This document shows, in pieces, positions 9,272 through 17,869 of a stretch of DNA of 42,144 bases. The position numbers and the translations under genes were made by a program. Within the stretch, counting starts at the first letter, position 1, and each line of letters begins with the position of its first letter. This DNA comes from Bacteriovorax sp. (GTDB taxonomy: Bacteria > Bdellovibrionota > Bacteriovoracia > Bacteriovoracales > Bacteriovoracaceae): the NCBI GenBank assembly GCA_028710485.1, contig JAQTTZ010000026.1, positions 1 to 42,144 on the forward strand. Reading direction: 5' to 3'. Under the pieces are notes generated by a model, which was not told the origin of the DNA, searched no databases, and saw only the letters and a list, made by a program, of their open reading frames with translations.

Positions 9272-9742
9272 ATGAACGCTAAAGTTAAGCCAATTCCCGA
9301 GGGCTATCATACGGTGATTCCTTATATATTAGTGCATGATGTTTCAAAGGCTTTAGAGTTTTATAAGTCGGCCTTTGGGGCCGAGGAGATCCATAAGTTA
9401 GAAATGAAACCAGGGCAAATTGCACATGCCGAATTTAAAATAGGGAATTCTGTCATGATGATTTCCGGAATAACTCCAGATATGAAATTGCCTCCAAATA
9501 TTGGGAATAGCCGCCGGGTTTGCTTTATGGTGTACGTCAACGATGTTGATGCTGTCGCTAAGAATGCTGTTCTTGCCGGGATGAAAGTGGTTAAAGCAGT
9601 TCAAGATCAATTTTTTGGAGACCGCTCAGGAACATTTGAAGACCCCTTTGGCCATATCTGGTCCATTGGAACTCATATAGAAGACGTCACAACTGAAGAG
9701 GCCACAAAACGCATGCAGAAACTTTGTGGTGCTAAATCTTAA
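9272..9742 (+). CDS. VOC (glyoxalase/bleomycin-resistance) family protein, PhnB-like
   Basis: At 156 residues it has the typical single-chain VOC layout of two beta-alpha-beta-beta-beta modules. Family features include PYILVHDVSKALEFYKSAFGA (first module), a central IAHAEFKIGNSVMM, and the closing DPFGHIWSIGTH, where the His and nearby acidic residues usually contribute to the metal site. It is closest in style to PhnB/YdcZ-like VOC proteins of unknown substrate. An AGGAG site lies 6 bp before the ATG. The CBS-pair gene follows after 12 bp with an almost identical ribosome site, so the two are probably co-transcribed. Confidence 0.85.
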   Translation: MNAKVKPIPEGYHTVIPYILVHDVSKALEFYKSAFGAEEIHKLEMKPGQIAHAEFKIGNSVMMISGITPDMKLPPNIGNSRRVCFMVYVNDVDAVAKNAVLAGMKVVKAVQDQFFGDRSGTFEDPFGHIWSIGTHIEDVTTEEATKRMQKLCGAKS

Positions 9743-9754
9743 TAGGAGAATTTA

Positions 9755-10210
9755 ATGAATCAGGTAAAAGATTTTATGACAGTAGACCCTGTCTGCTGCC
9801 TACCCTCCACAAATTTAAAAATAGTCGCAAAATTAATGCTTCAATACGATTGCGGCGAAATTCCAGTAGTCTATAGTATTGAGCAACCTAAAATTGTCGG
9901 TGTAATTACTGACAGAGATATTGTTTGCAGAACAATTGCCCACGGTCTTAATCCGCTGGAAATGACTGCGGAAGAGGCCATGACTATCCCGGCGATTGTG
10001 GTTAAGAAGGATATGTCGATTGATGACTGCTGTATAATTATGAAAGAAGAGCAAATTCGTCGAGTGCCGGTTGTGGATGAAGAAGAAAATTGTTGTGGAA
10101 TGGTAACCTTGGCAGATATCGCCAGGAAGTCAGATGCTAATGTAATGGCAGCAATGATTAGAGATATTTCACAGCCCTCTTTCCATAATTCCCCGACTGA
10201 AGTTTCTTGA
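9755..10210 (+). CDS. Tandem CBS-domain protein
   Basis: Two CBS domains span almost the whole 151 residues. The first includes VKDFMTVDPVCC and IVGVITDRDIV (about 4-58). The second includes AEEAMTIPAIVV and RRVPVVDEE...GMVTLADIA (about 72-130). Such free-standing Bateman modules bind adenine nucleotides and act as cytoplasmic energy sensors or regulatory partners. The partner here is unknown. The start has AGGAGA 6 bp upstream. It sits between a VOC gene and an orphan histidine kinase on the same strand. Confidence 0.88.
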   Translation: MNQVKDFMTVDPVCCLPSTNLKIVAKLMLQYDCGEIPVVYSIEQPKIVGVITDRDIVCRTIAHGLNPLEMTAEEAMTIPAIVVKKDMSIDDCCIIMKEEQIRRVPVVDEEENCCGMVTLADIARKSDANVMAAMIRDISQPSFHNSPTEVS

Positions 10211-10296
10211 AATTTATTTAGGAAAATTTATTCCACTTTATCTTATCATCGTATTTGTGGATTAATAAAAGTTACCAAGCAGCCGATGCAGAAAAT

Positions 10297-11781
10297 ATGA
10301 AGTACGGAAATAATAAAGCCTTAACCTTTTCCAATTCAATTTTATTGAGACAGGTTATTTTATTTGCCTTTTTTGTAGGTGCTTCAGTCTCTCTCCTTTT
10401 TACCGTGCTCAATTCATATAACCACTTTAAAGATGGCCAAGTCGAAATTGTCAAAGAAGTCACAACTCTTGAAGCTGCAATGAAACATCAATTAGAAATT
10501 TCCATGTGGGGAGTGGATAAAGAATCAGTTCAAAATATTTTACATGTACTTGCTGGAAATCCTAATGTCGCAGGTGTCTGGATCACGGATACGGATATGG
10601 ATTTTAAGTATAATGAAGTCAAGTCAGGCTTGACAGCAGACTGGCTGGTTCTCAATTTTCCACTTGCCTATTCTAAGACGTTAAATGATAAAAAAAAATT
10701 AGGAACATTGAAGATTTCATTATCAAAAACTAAATTTCTTAGTAAGTTGCGTTCTAATATTTTTATTGGACTTATTCAAAACTTAACGAGATTTCTTATT
10801 GTTACTATTTTTCTTGTCTGGTCATTTAATAAAAAAATTATTTCTCCTGTTCGCAAAATTCAAATTATGACCAATGAATTTAACGAAAAGCATTTAAAAC
10901 CTATCTTAGGTGTCGAGTTAACCAACACCACAAAATCTAATGAATCTGAAATTGAAACACTATTTAAAGATATTCACTTGCTTCAGGAAAATTTTAAGAC
11001 AGCCTTTGCAATGCAGAAAAAATCAGAGGAAGAGCGAATTGAAGTGGAAATCCAGTTAGAAAAAGAAAGACAAAAATTAGTTTTGGCATTGAGATTAGAA
11101 ACCATTGGACAGATAACTGCTCAGGTCGCGCATGATTTTGGAAATCTCATCATGATTATCAATGGGAAAACTAAAAAACTCGATGATCGCCTGACAGATC
11201 CAGATGATTTAAAACAAACTGAAGCTATACGAAAAGCGACAACTAGGGCCCATTCATTGATTAGGAAAATTCTTTCAATGACTAGGATGCAAAAAGCAGA
11301 AGCAGTATTGATTGATCCATTCAAGTGTCTTGCTGATATACAAGACCTTCTGAAAATTTCTATTGGCGGCGATAATTTATTAAATATAGAAAGTGATGGA
11401 AGCGAACAGATGATCCTGGTTGAATCTTCATCATTTGAAAATGTAATCATTAACTTATGCATAAACGCTCGTGATGCTATGCCCGGTGGTGGTGAAATTA
11501 ATATTGTTATCAAATCTTTGAAAAAAAATAATCAGGAATTTGTTTCAATTTCGGTTGAAGATAATGGCAGCGGAATTCCAGAAGATATTCAATTGAAAAT
11601 TTTTGATCCATTTTTTACAACCAAAGATGCAGGAAAAGGAACAGGGTTGGGGCTTTCCCAAGTGCAAGATTTTGTAAAAGATGTTGGTGGCTTTATGGTA
11701 CTCAAGTCAGGAAAAAATGGAACATGTTTTACTTTATATCTACCAAGCCAACTTCCTATTAAAACATTTATTGCCGCTTAA
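10297..11781 (+). CDS. Membrane sensor histidine kinase (orphan)
   Basis: I prefer the ATG at 10297 (494 aa). The frame is open further and a TTG at 10255 would add 14 residues; neither has a strong ribosome site. Numbered from the TTG, TM1 is about 32-52, an extracytoplasmic sensor of about 115 residues follows, and TM2 is about 167-191. A coiled coil (about 255-280) leads to the H-box AHDFGN with His293. The HATPase domain has the N-box NLCINARDAMPGGG, then EDNGSGIP and GKGTGLGLS. It has the NtrB/hybrid-type kinase style but no receiver domain, and no response regulator gene is adjacent. Confidence 0.9.
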   Translation: MKYGNNKALTFSNSILLRQVILFAFFVGASVSLLFTVLNSYNHFKDGQVEIVKEVTTLEAAMKHQLEISMWGVDKESVQNILHVLAGNPNVAGVWITDTDMDFKYNEVKSGLTADWLVLNFPLAYSKTLNDKKKLGTLKISLSKTKFLSKLRSNIFIGLIQNLTRFLIVTIFLVWSFNKKIISPVRKIQIMTNEFNEKHLKPILGVELTNTTKSNESEIETLFKDIHLLQENFKTAFAMQKKSEEERIEVEIQLEKERQKLVLALRLETIGQITAQVAHDFGNLIMIINGKTKKLDDRLTDPDDLKQTEAIRKATTRAHSLIRKILSMTRMQKAEAVLIDPFKCLADIQDLLKISIGGDNLLNIESDGSEQMILVESSSFENVIINLCINARDAMPGGGEINIVIKSLKKNNQEFVSISVEDNGSGIPEDIQLKIFDPFFTTKDAGKGTGLGLSQVQDFVKDVGGFMVLKSGKNGTCFTLYLPSQLPIKTFIAA

Positions 11782-11808
11782 TATGTGCAATCTAGCATCT
11801 CTTCTTCC

Positions 11809-12567
11809 TTAAAAGGGAAGTTTTAGGCCGATTTGAAGATCAATTTGACCATCAATTTTTAATTCTGTGACAGCAGGAAGGCCGCCGATAGTAAGTGAGG
11901 GTTTAAGATCAATCGTACTGCTCGATTTGACTAGGTCCAAAATATTTCCCTCGATAATGTCAAAGTTTAGGCATTTTTGCAGGCAAGTGTTTTTAGTTTT
12001 TTTATAGCTTACGAGAAGTGGGTTTGCGCCACTTACACGTGACAAATTAAATGTGTTAATAAATGAGAAATTGGCCTTATTACCAGTAGAAGCATCGTAA
12101 TCTTTATTGTATTCGACATAGATTCTTCTTATTTTGAGTGATTTTACAATATTGAAATCCAGATTGAGATCTGAAATAGGCAAATCTATATTTCCAATAT
12201 TAACAGTGCGAGATCCTGTAAGTTTTAGGAAAATTTTTGCAAAAATTTTTAGGAATGAATTTCCAATTTGCTCAAAACTGTTTGCAATACTGGCCGTTTC
12301 ATAAACATCCATATTTATAATATTATATTTTAAATTCAGATAAAATATCGAGGGGTCTTCTATATTTGTTTCTAACGAGGCTTTGGCATCTTTTGACAGT
12401 TCGTTATTTCCGGCCGCAAGTAGTGCAGTGTTCATCATAGATTCTCTTTGAAGTTGAGCTAACGTTCTTACTTCAGCAAGGGGGGTAATTGATTCAGTTT
12501 GCTTCAGACATGACGAAGAAAAAGCTGCAACTACTGCAAACAAAAATATTTTAAAAGAATTTTTCAT
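11809..12567 (-). CDS. Lipoprotein, 252 aa (paralogue of the 30.4-kb gene)
   Basis: The signal peptide ends in SSSC, a lipobox with Cys20, so the protein should be lipidated. The mature start CLKQTESITP and LAQLQRE recur almost unchanged in the lipoprotein encoded at 30368-31132. The two also share SIFYLNLKYNI, NSFEQIG and the C-terminal GLKLPF ending, at nearly the same length. It looks beta-rich, and a Cys pair (CLQKC, about residues 200-204) is conserved in the paralogue as CLSKC. The function is not known. It converges with the histidine kinase gene. Confidence 0.85.
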   Translation of the reverse strand: MKNSFKIFLFAVVAAFSSSCLKQTESITPLAEVRTLAQLQRESMMNTALLAAGNNELSKDAKASLETNIEDPSIFYLNLKYNIINMDVYETASIANSFEQIGNSFLKIFAKIFLKLTGSRTVNIGNIDLPISDLNLDFNIVKSLKIRRIYVEYNKDYDASTGNKANFSFINTFNLSRVSGANPLLVSYKKTKNTCLQKCLNFDIIEGNILDLVKSSSTIDLKPSLTIGGLPAVTELKIDGQIDLQIGLKLPF

Positions 12568-12699
12568 AGATAAAATCTTAGACGACCTACATTTAATTAC
12601 AAGTAGGCATAAAAAATCAGCACAAAATGATCTGAAAATATCTGAGACAGTAAATCTTGATTAGCTTGAAATTACTGACGAAAAATGCCTGAGTAAATT

Positions 12700-13398
12700 C
12701 TAGGTTATGTCTGAGCGATTAAAATCCTGGTGGGATTTAGAATATTTTTTATTTTTACCCAGATAATATTCACTTAATATTTTTATGACTTCTTCCGTTT
12801 CTATTTGAATAAAATCTTCATACCATTCCCCGACTGAATAAATTGGATTTGGGGTCATTATAACCACCACTTGATCCACTATTTTTTCAAGATTCAGCAA
12901 GGCTTCTGCCGAAGCCACTGGGGTGGCTATAATAATTTTTTTAACATTTCTTTTTTTTAAAACTTTAATAACTGATTCCATTGTCGCTCCGGTGGCAATG
13001 CCATCATCGACCACAATGATATTTTTGTTTGAAAGTGGCATAGGCGCATGACCTTGTCTTAATGCAATAGCTATTTCTTGCAATTTAATCAAGGCCCTTT
13101 CTTTTATTGGATCAATATCAGAATGTTTGTAACCTAATTCTACTATCAGATCGTTATTGTAAAATTCTTCATCCTCTTCACTGACTGATCCAATCGCCAA
13201 TTCGGGGTAGCTTGGAGCACCAATTTTTTTGACCAAAATAATATCCAAAGGAAGCTGAAGGGCCTTCGCTATTTCATGGGCGACAGGAACCCCTCCTCTT
13301 GGAAGGGCAATAACAATTGTATTTTTTTTGTCCAATGGAATATCAGCAAATTTATGTGCTAATAATTTTCCAGCGTGTGTCCGGTTAAGAAATTGCAT
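12700..13398 (-). CDS. Phosphoribosyltransferase-family protein
   Basis: A type I PRTase fold is visible: ALPRGGVPVA (31-40), KKIGAP (57-62), and the PRPP-binding loop IIVVDDGIATGATM (127-140) with the paired Asp. At 232 residues it has no other domain. It follows the erythromycin-esterase-like gene by 18 bp with an AGGAG site. The gene pair corresponds to the two halves of mycobacterial fusion proteins such as Rv2030c, as I recall it. The substrate is unknown; this subgroup is not an obvious purine- or pyrimidine-salvage enzyme. Confidence 0.88.
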   Translation of the reverse strand: MQFLNRTHAGKLLAHKFADIPLDKKNTIVIALPRGGVPVAHEIAKALQLPLDIILVKKIGAPSYPELAIGSVSEEDEEFYNNDLIVELGYKHSDIDPIKERALIKLQEIAIALRQGHAPMPLSNKNIIVVDDGIATGATMESVIKVLKKRNVKKIIIATPVASAEALLNLEKIVDQVVVIMTPNPIYSVGEWYEDFIQIETEEVIKILSEYYLGKNKKYSKSHQDFNRSDIT

Positions 13399-13416
13399 AG
13401 AAGCTCCTTAAAAATA

Positions 13417-14745
13417 TTAAAGATGCGCTCCGTACGGATAAGTTTCAGGAAACTTATTAATATCCACTTCAACTTTAATTGGTGTCAGAGCTTCAGTTTC
13501 ATCAATAAAAACGAATGCGTCGTAGCGGTCTGATAAAATAGTAGGAACATAATTTCCACGATGCTCGGATGGCGGATGATAAACAACTCCAATGGCCCTT
13601 TGTCCACGCGTTTCTGCTAGTGGGGAGAATTTAGGCTCATTTTCAAATAGAACATAAAAATCAGGTGAGGCAACTTTTGGAATTGCATTATGAAATTCAG
13701 CTTCCACACTTTTTTCAATTGCTTTAGGCACCGGCATGACTTGAATAGGACCATCCCATGAGTGTGAGGCAATGACTGAACCCGTGTAGGTGCTAAAGCC
13801 AACGAGGGAAACATTTTCCTTGCCGTATTTTTCTCTGGTCAGTCCACCGATATTGACTTGTCCATGGGTAAGCATATCAGTAGCTCGGTAATCACCGATA
13901 TGAGTATTATGTGCCCAGACAATTCCTTTGGCCTCTGGACCATAGTGATTCATTAACATGTTCAAAGTGTCCATCATATGGGTATCTCTCACGTTCCAAG
14001 AATCTTCTTCGGCAAAGATCATGGCGCGATAATAATTTTCGGCATTGCAAACGATGCGGGCATTTTGAATGGCATCAAAAATTGTTTCCTGTTGGTCGAT
14101 ATTATTTTCTTTATTTTCTAGTTTATATTGAAGAGTTTCATTTAGGGCCGACAAGACATTTTTTTTGCATCCTTCTGGAACATTAAATAATGATCTCGCA
14201 TAGGATTTTTCGTCATGTCGATAAGAATCAAAACAAGAATAATATGATTTTGCTTTCATTGCGAGTTGCGGATCGATCTTATCTAAAAGCTTCGTCACTT
14301 GATCAATAGATTCATACAATGAATAAACATCTAGACCATAGAAGCCAAAGGGATTTTTTTTTCCGGTGTTTCGGGCCTTAAGCCAGATAAGGAGTTCGGC
14401 GACTTCTTCATTGGCCCACATCCAAGTTGGCCAGCGGGAAAATCTTGATAAGACTCCTTTTGCCGGATCAGCACTTTTAGTTTGAATAAATTTATTGATT
14501 GCTTGGCATGGAGGCCAGTCGCCTTCAACTGCAATAAAGTTGAAGTCATGATTGATAAGAAGTTCTTTGGATATGGCACTTCTCCATTCGTAGAATTCTT
14601 TTGTTCCGTGACTTGCTTCACCTAGCATAACGATCTTTTTGTTTTTGATGGCGTCGATAAGCGCTCTTAGGTCCGCCTGCTCATTTTCCATGGATATTGG
14701 ATTAGCTTTTTTTATAATTTCATCACAAAAGGCAGTATGTTTCAT
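13417..14745 (-). CDS. Erythromycin esterase-family protein
   Basis: Family motifs are clear: LGEASHGTKEFYEWR near residues 41-55 (Glu43 and His46 are the conserved catalytic-type residues), VEGDWPPC, and a later WAHNTHIGDYR (about 275-285). The length of 442 residues is normal for the family. Members include EreA/EreB macrolide esterases and many environmental hydrolases of unknown substrate, so drug resistance should not be assumed. A GGAAGAA site precedes the ATG. It is the first gene of a two-gene operon with the phosphoribosyltransferase. Confidence 0.88.
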   Translation of the reverse strand: MKHTAFCDEIIKKANPISMENEQADLRALIDAIKNKKIVMLGEASHGTKEFYEWRSAISKELLINHDFNFIAVEGDWPPCQAINKFIQTKSADPAKGVLSRFSRWPTWMWANEEVAELLIWLKARNTGKKNPFGFYGLDVYSLYESIDQVTKLLDKIDPQLAMKAKSYYSCFDSYRHDEKSYARSLFNVPEGCKKNVLSALNETLQYKLENKENNIDQQETIFDAIQNARIVCNAENYYRAMIFAEEDSWNVRDTHMMDTLNMLMNHYGPEAKGIVWAHNTHIGDYRATDMLTHGQVNIGGLTREKYGKENVSLVGFSTYTGSVIASHSWDGPIQVMPVPKAIEKSVEAEFHNAIPKVASPDFYVLFENEPKFSPLAETRGQRAIGVVYHPPSEHRGNYVPTILSDRYDAFVFIDETEALTPIKVEVDINKFPETYPYGAHL

Positions 14746-15063
14746 AAAATTCTTCCATTGTTAAAATTAGTTAACTTCTTCAATCAAAAAAAAGACTACT
14801 CTTTGAAAGGGGAAAAGAAATTACGAGTGATATCTTAGGAATTGACTATTGTTGTGATTCAATTAAATGATGAATTAATAATATGAATCAATTTCCAATT
14901 TGTTGATTTTATATTTTCTCACTTAATACAAGCTTAAGGTTTGCAAGTTACCCTTACTTTATTAAGCAGCTTACTTTAGGCGTCTTTCCAGCTTGTTTTA
15001 ATCTTGTTAGTAAATCAAAAGAATTTAAGGTCTCTTTTTATCAACCAAAAACTGGGAAATTTT
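14746..15063. other. 318-bp divergent intergenic region
   Basis: It lies between the erythromycin-esterase gene (minus) and the chalcone-isomerase-like gene (plus). It is very AT-rich. A TTGACT at 14842-14847 could be a -35, but no good -10 follows at the right spacing. No ORF, RNA gene or strong repeat is seen. Confidence 0.5.
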
Positions 15064-15708
15064 ATGAAACTATCATCTTTATTTTTATCTTTGTTACTCG
15101 TTACACAAATGGCAAGTGCAGGTGTGCTGACTATTGAAAAGGGAAACCGTTCTATCGAGGGAGTGAATGTTGGCAAATCTGCCGATCTGGTTACTATTAA
15201 TGAAACTCAAAAATTAGATTTTATTGGTGCTGGTCTTAGAACCAAAAAAGTTCTTGTCGCTAATGTAAAAGTTTATGTTGCTCAAATTTTTCTTGATAAC
15301 GCTGGTAAATTTGTTCGTACAAATGCGGGGGCAGTAAAATCTCTTGCTGATATGAAGGCCGGTGCAATTCACCTTACTTTCCTAAGAGGTGTTGACGCTG
15401 CAACGGTGCAAGTTTCATTTAGAGACGCCCTGGATGCAAACGACATTGACCTTCATAACAAAGGAATCGTGGCTTTCCTTTCGGCCGTCAAAGAAGGCGC
15501 TGATGCTAAAGATGGAAAATCAATGAATATCTCTCTTCAAAAAGATTCTAAAGGAGTTGTAACAGTTGTTTATGAAAATACTGCAGGTGTTGAAAAAACG
15601 ATTACGGGTGATGACGTTCTTTTTAAAGGGATTCTTTCTATTTGGCTAGGAGAGCCTGCTGATTCTGGACTTGTAACTTTGAGGGCCACAATTCTTAAAG
15701 GGGAATAA
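15064..15708 (+). CDS. Exported chalcone-isomerase-like protein
   Basis: The start is the ATG at 15064, which gives a clean signal peptide (cleavage near MASA-GV) and 214 residues. The frame is open 60 bp upstream, but that extension is not signal-like. The pattern GAGLRTKKVLVANVKVYVAQ early and a late GDDVLFKGILSIWLGEPADSGL matches the bacterial chalcone-isomerase-like domain (Chalcone_3 type). Those proteins are periplasmic, of unknown reaction, and usually not flavonoid enzymes. The gene is 3 bp upstream of a lipoprotein gene and the two form an apparent operon. Confidence 0.82.
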   Translation: MKLSSLFLSLLLVTQMASAGVLTIEKGNRSIEGVNVGKSADLVTINETQKLDFIGAGLRTKKVLVANVKVYVAQIFLDNAGKFVRTNAGAVKSLADMKAGAIHLTFLRGVDAATVQVSFRDALDANDIDLHNKGIVAFLSAVKEGADAKDGKSMNISLQKDSKGVVTVVYENTAGVEKTITGDDVLFKGILSIWLGEPADSGLVTLRATILKGE

Positions 15709-15711
15709 TTT

Positions 15712-16632
15712 ATGAAAACATCTTTAATTTTAATTGCACTTTTATCAATTGTCGTTGGCTGTGATGCTATCGACGCGATGAAGGCAACAAAAGATATGAA
15801 GTCCGCGACAAATTCAATGAACGATAAAATGGATAAAACCAATTTAGGAATACAAGAAACGAATGATTCTGTCCGCAAACAAAAATTGATCTTGTCTATA
15901 AACGATATGCTTGATGATAAAAATACTCAAGACCTAGAGCCAGTTGCCCTAGGTATGATTGCAGGTGCGGAAGAGTTTGGTAAATCAGCAACAACCGAAG
16001 AAACTATAAAATATGTATTCAAGTTGTTGCTGGAAATTAAAGATGTAAAACCGAAAGAATCTCTAAAAGATGCCAACGGTAATTTTCCAGCAAATGTCGT
16101 TGAAGCTTATGACCATTTGAAAATGATAAAATTAAGCCAGATCTATTCAATCGCTGGATTTTATCCTCAGGATAAATTAGATCAAATCGTCAATGAACAA
16201 ATTTATGGTGGCGGGAGATATCAAAGAGAAGCTTATATCTTTTTAATGGCGAGAGTTCAGTTTCTTGGTACTTATTTACAAGAAACCCTTTTAGCTGAGC
16301 CTCTGGATACAGTTGAAGCGATGAGGGAGTTAGTAGTGCGTTTAGGAGCGATTGATTCGATCTTAAAGTCACCATTTAAAGCGAAAGTAAAAATGAACAT
16401 TGATACTTTCATTGCAAAAGAACCAATCGTCGCTGCCCTTTATGATGACAATGGAAATATGGAAGATTCTTGGAACGCACCAAAGCTTTGGAAAAAAGCA
16501 TTTAAGCGTTTTGACCAGGATTTAAAAGATGGAAATATTGTTGAAGGAAGCAGTGTGAAATCTACTGATGTTGAAAAAGAAATTGTACAATTAAAAGCAA
16601 GTGTTCAAACTTATTTAAATTCTTGGAAGTAG
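15712..16632 (+). CDS. Lipoprotein, 306 aa, helical
   Basis: Signal peptide with lipobox IVVGC (Cys17). A Lys/Asp/Asn/Met-rich, coiled-coil-like segment (about residues 20-55) follows, then a mostly helical domain with no recognised motif. It starts 3 bp after the chalcone-isomerase-like gene, so the two are translationally close and probably act in the same envelope compartment. A perfect hairpin follows the stop. The family is not recognised. Confidence 0.8.
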   Translation: MKTSLILIALLSIVVGCDAIDAMKATKDMKSATNSMNDKMDKTNLGIQETNDSVRKQKLILSINDMLDDKNTQDLEPVALGMIAGAEEFGKSATTEETIKYVFKLLLEIKDVKPKESLKDANGNFPANVVEAYDHLKMIKLSQIYSIAGFYPQDKLDQIVNEQIYGGGRYQREAYIFLMARVQFLGTYLQETLLAEPLDTVEAMRELVVRLGAIDSILKSPFKAKVKMNIDTFIAKEPIVAALYDDNGNMEDSWNAPKLWKKAFKRFDQDLKDGNIVEGSSVKSTDVEKEIVQLKASVQTYLNSWK

Positions 16633-16662
16633 TTTTAAAATTTATTATTTTCATTCTTTCCT

Positions 16663-16687
16663 ATGGGCCAGTTTTTTACTGGCCCAT
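16663..16687. terminator. Hairpin after the lipoprotein gene
   Basis: A perfect 10-bp stem, ATGGGCCAGT (16663-16672) with ACTGGCCCAT (16678-16687), has a loop of five T. It is GC-rich inside, 31 bp after the stop codon. No long T-run follows, so it is a weaker intrinsic terminator or an RNA 3'-end hairpin. Confidence 0.55.
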
Positions 16688-16800
16688 TATAATTATGCCA
16701 AACCAGCAACTTGAATTCCTTCTATGCCCAATTCCATATTTCATGTATAGTTGGGGCATTAATATATTCACACTGTGTGCGCCGCGGAAATTAAAACGCT

Positions 16801-17151
16801 ATGAAAGTTTTCTTAAATCAAATCAAAGAATTTCTCAACGAAACATCGAAAGATCCGCGTATTCCCCTAAGAGACAAAAAGCTCGTGGCGGGAATCCTCG
16901 TCGTTCTCGCTATCAGGATTTTATTTATCCCAGACTGGATTCCTTATTTCGGAATTTTAGACATTCTTTTTCTAATGGGTGTCGTACTGGATTATTTTTT
17001 TGGAGTGATTGACCAGAATCTTTTGCTAAGCCATTACCCTTGGGGAATGAAGAGCTTTGCCCGCATAAGACGCTTTTCACTCTTTATGGCCTTTTTCGCA
17101 CCTGGCTTTATCAAAGACAACTTGTGGGAATATACCAAAGACCCTTTTTAG
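16801..17151 (+). CDS. DUF1232 (YkvA-like) membrane protein
   Basis: The 116-residue protein carries DPRIPLRDKKLVAG and then FIPDWIPYFGILDILF. This is the DUF1232 signature of a short hydrophobic hairpin with P-D-x-I/L-P and a conserved LD. Two membrane segments lie at about 28-45 and 48-68, with a basic, partly hydrophobic tail. The function of the family is unknown. The ribosome site is poor (CGCGGAA about 13 bp upstream). A longer ORF in another frame begins at 16623 and overlaps it, but this frame has the family motif. Confidence 0.8.
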   Translation: MKVFLNQIKEFLNETSKDPRIPLRDKKLVAGILVVLAIRILFIPDWIPYFGILDILFLMGVVLDYFFGVIDQNLLLSHYPWGMKSFARIRRFSLFMAFFAPGFIKDNLWEYTKDPF

Positions 17152-17215
17152 CTGGTTTTTTTTATGTGAGATATCTGCTACTATCTAAAAACAAAAATTT
17201 TTGTAAGAGGAAATC

Positions 17216-17602
17216 ATGGGAAGTATGAAAGACGCGTTAGCTAAAATTGGCATTAAAGAAGCAACAAAACCAGTTGCCCCTAATGAGCGATCTAAAATAG
17301 CCAAGAAAAAAGTTACGGAAGATGTTGTTCATCAGGAACAACGAAATTTTTGTGAAGCTTGTGATCAAGTTCGTCCTGATGTTGAATTATACAAACACAG
17401 AAATCCGACAACTGAAGCAGAATGGATTTGTGTTCGTTGCGCTGATCAATTACAAATACCAGATACATTTAGAAAAACGGCTCAGAGCGATACATCAATT
17501 AGAAAAATGTTTCGTAGAGAGTACGGAGCGACACTTAATCCAGCCGATATTAAGATTCAAAAAAATGATAGACCAAGAGGCCCTGTGGATGGCAATCGCT
17601 AA
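17216..17602 (+). CDS. Small zinc-ribbon-like protein, 128 aa
   Basis: Residues about 43-76 hold FCEACDQ and WICVRCAD, two CxxC knuckles about 28 residues apart, which is the ligand set of a zinc ribbon. The N-terminus is Lys-rich and the C-terminus is basic (RRE...KKNDRPRGP), suggesting nucleic-acid or ribosome binding; that is inference. The start has AGAGGAA 5 bp upstream of the ATG. No signal peptide is seen, so it should be cytoplasmic. It converges with a small minus-strand membrane-protein gene. Confidence 0.75.
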   Translation: MGSMKDALAKIGIKEATKPVAPNERSKIAKKKVTEDVVHQEQRNFCEACDQVRPDVELYKHRNPTTEAEWICVRCADQLQIPDTFRKTAQSDTSIRKMFRREYGATLNPADIKIQKNDRPRGPVDGNR

Positions 17603-17605
17603 GTT

Positions 17606-17755
17606 TTAAAGCGTAGGCGCTAATTCGCTTTCGGTCTTGGTAGTTATAATTTTTGCAATTTGATCATCTGTGGGGATGTCCGCGGCAAAAATAATTATAG
17701 CAAATATAGAAAAAACCAATAATGTTGTCCAAGAGATAAATTTATTAGGTTCCAT
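17606..17755 (-). CDS. Small single-span membrane protein, 49 aa
   Basis: The ATG at 17753-17755 has AAGGAA 6 bp upstream. The 49-residue product has a single membrane segment (WTTLLVFSIFAIIIFAAD, about residues 9-26) and a polar tail. A longer version starts further upstream, but the ribosome site favours this start. It is short and has no known family, so it may be chance. Confidence 0.45.
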   Translation of the reverse strand: MEPNKFISWTTLLVFSIFAIIIFAADIPTDDQIAKIITTKTESELAPTL

Positions 17756-17869
17756 TGCTAATTCCTTGTTGATTCTAAAAACCTCGAAGAAATTGAGTGC
17801 AAGTAATTCTCCCAAAAAGTCGCCGCAAAGGCCCTTGATACTTTCACCCAGGATTGATCAAGTAGTGAT

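Noticed and set aside
11121..11513. 130-aa minus-strand frame inside the histidine kinase
   Set aside because: It is antisense to the H-box to N-box region, which is strongly conserved on the other strand, so it is a shadow.
13417..14745. Calling the erythromycin-esterase-like gene a macrolide-resistance gene
   Set aside because: The family includes many environmental hydrolases of unknown substrate, and the operon partner is a phosphoribosyltransferase, so resistance cannot be inferred.
15570..15878. 102-aa minus-strand frame across the chalcone-like/lipoprotein junction
   Set aside because: It is antisense to two genes with signal sequences and has no independent support.
16623..17012. 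129-aa plus-strand frame overlapping the DUF1232 gene
   Set aside because: It passes through a perfect hairpin, has no ribosome site, and its second half is the out-of-frame reading of the DUF1232 gene, which carries family motifs.
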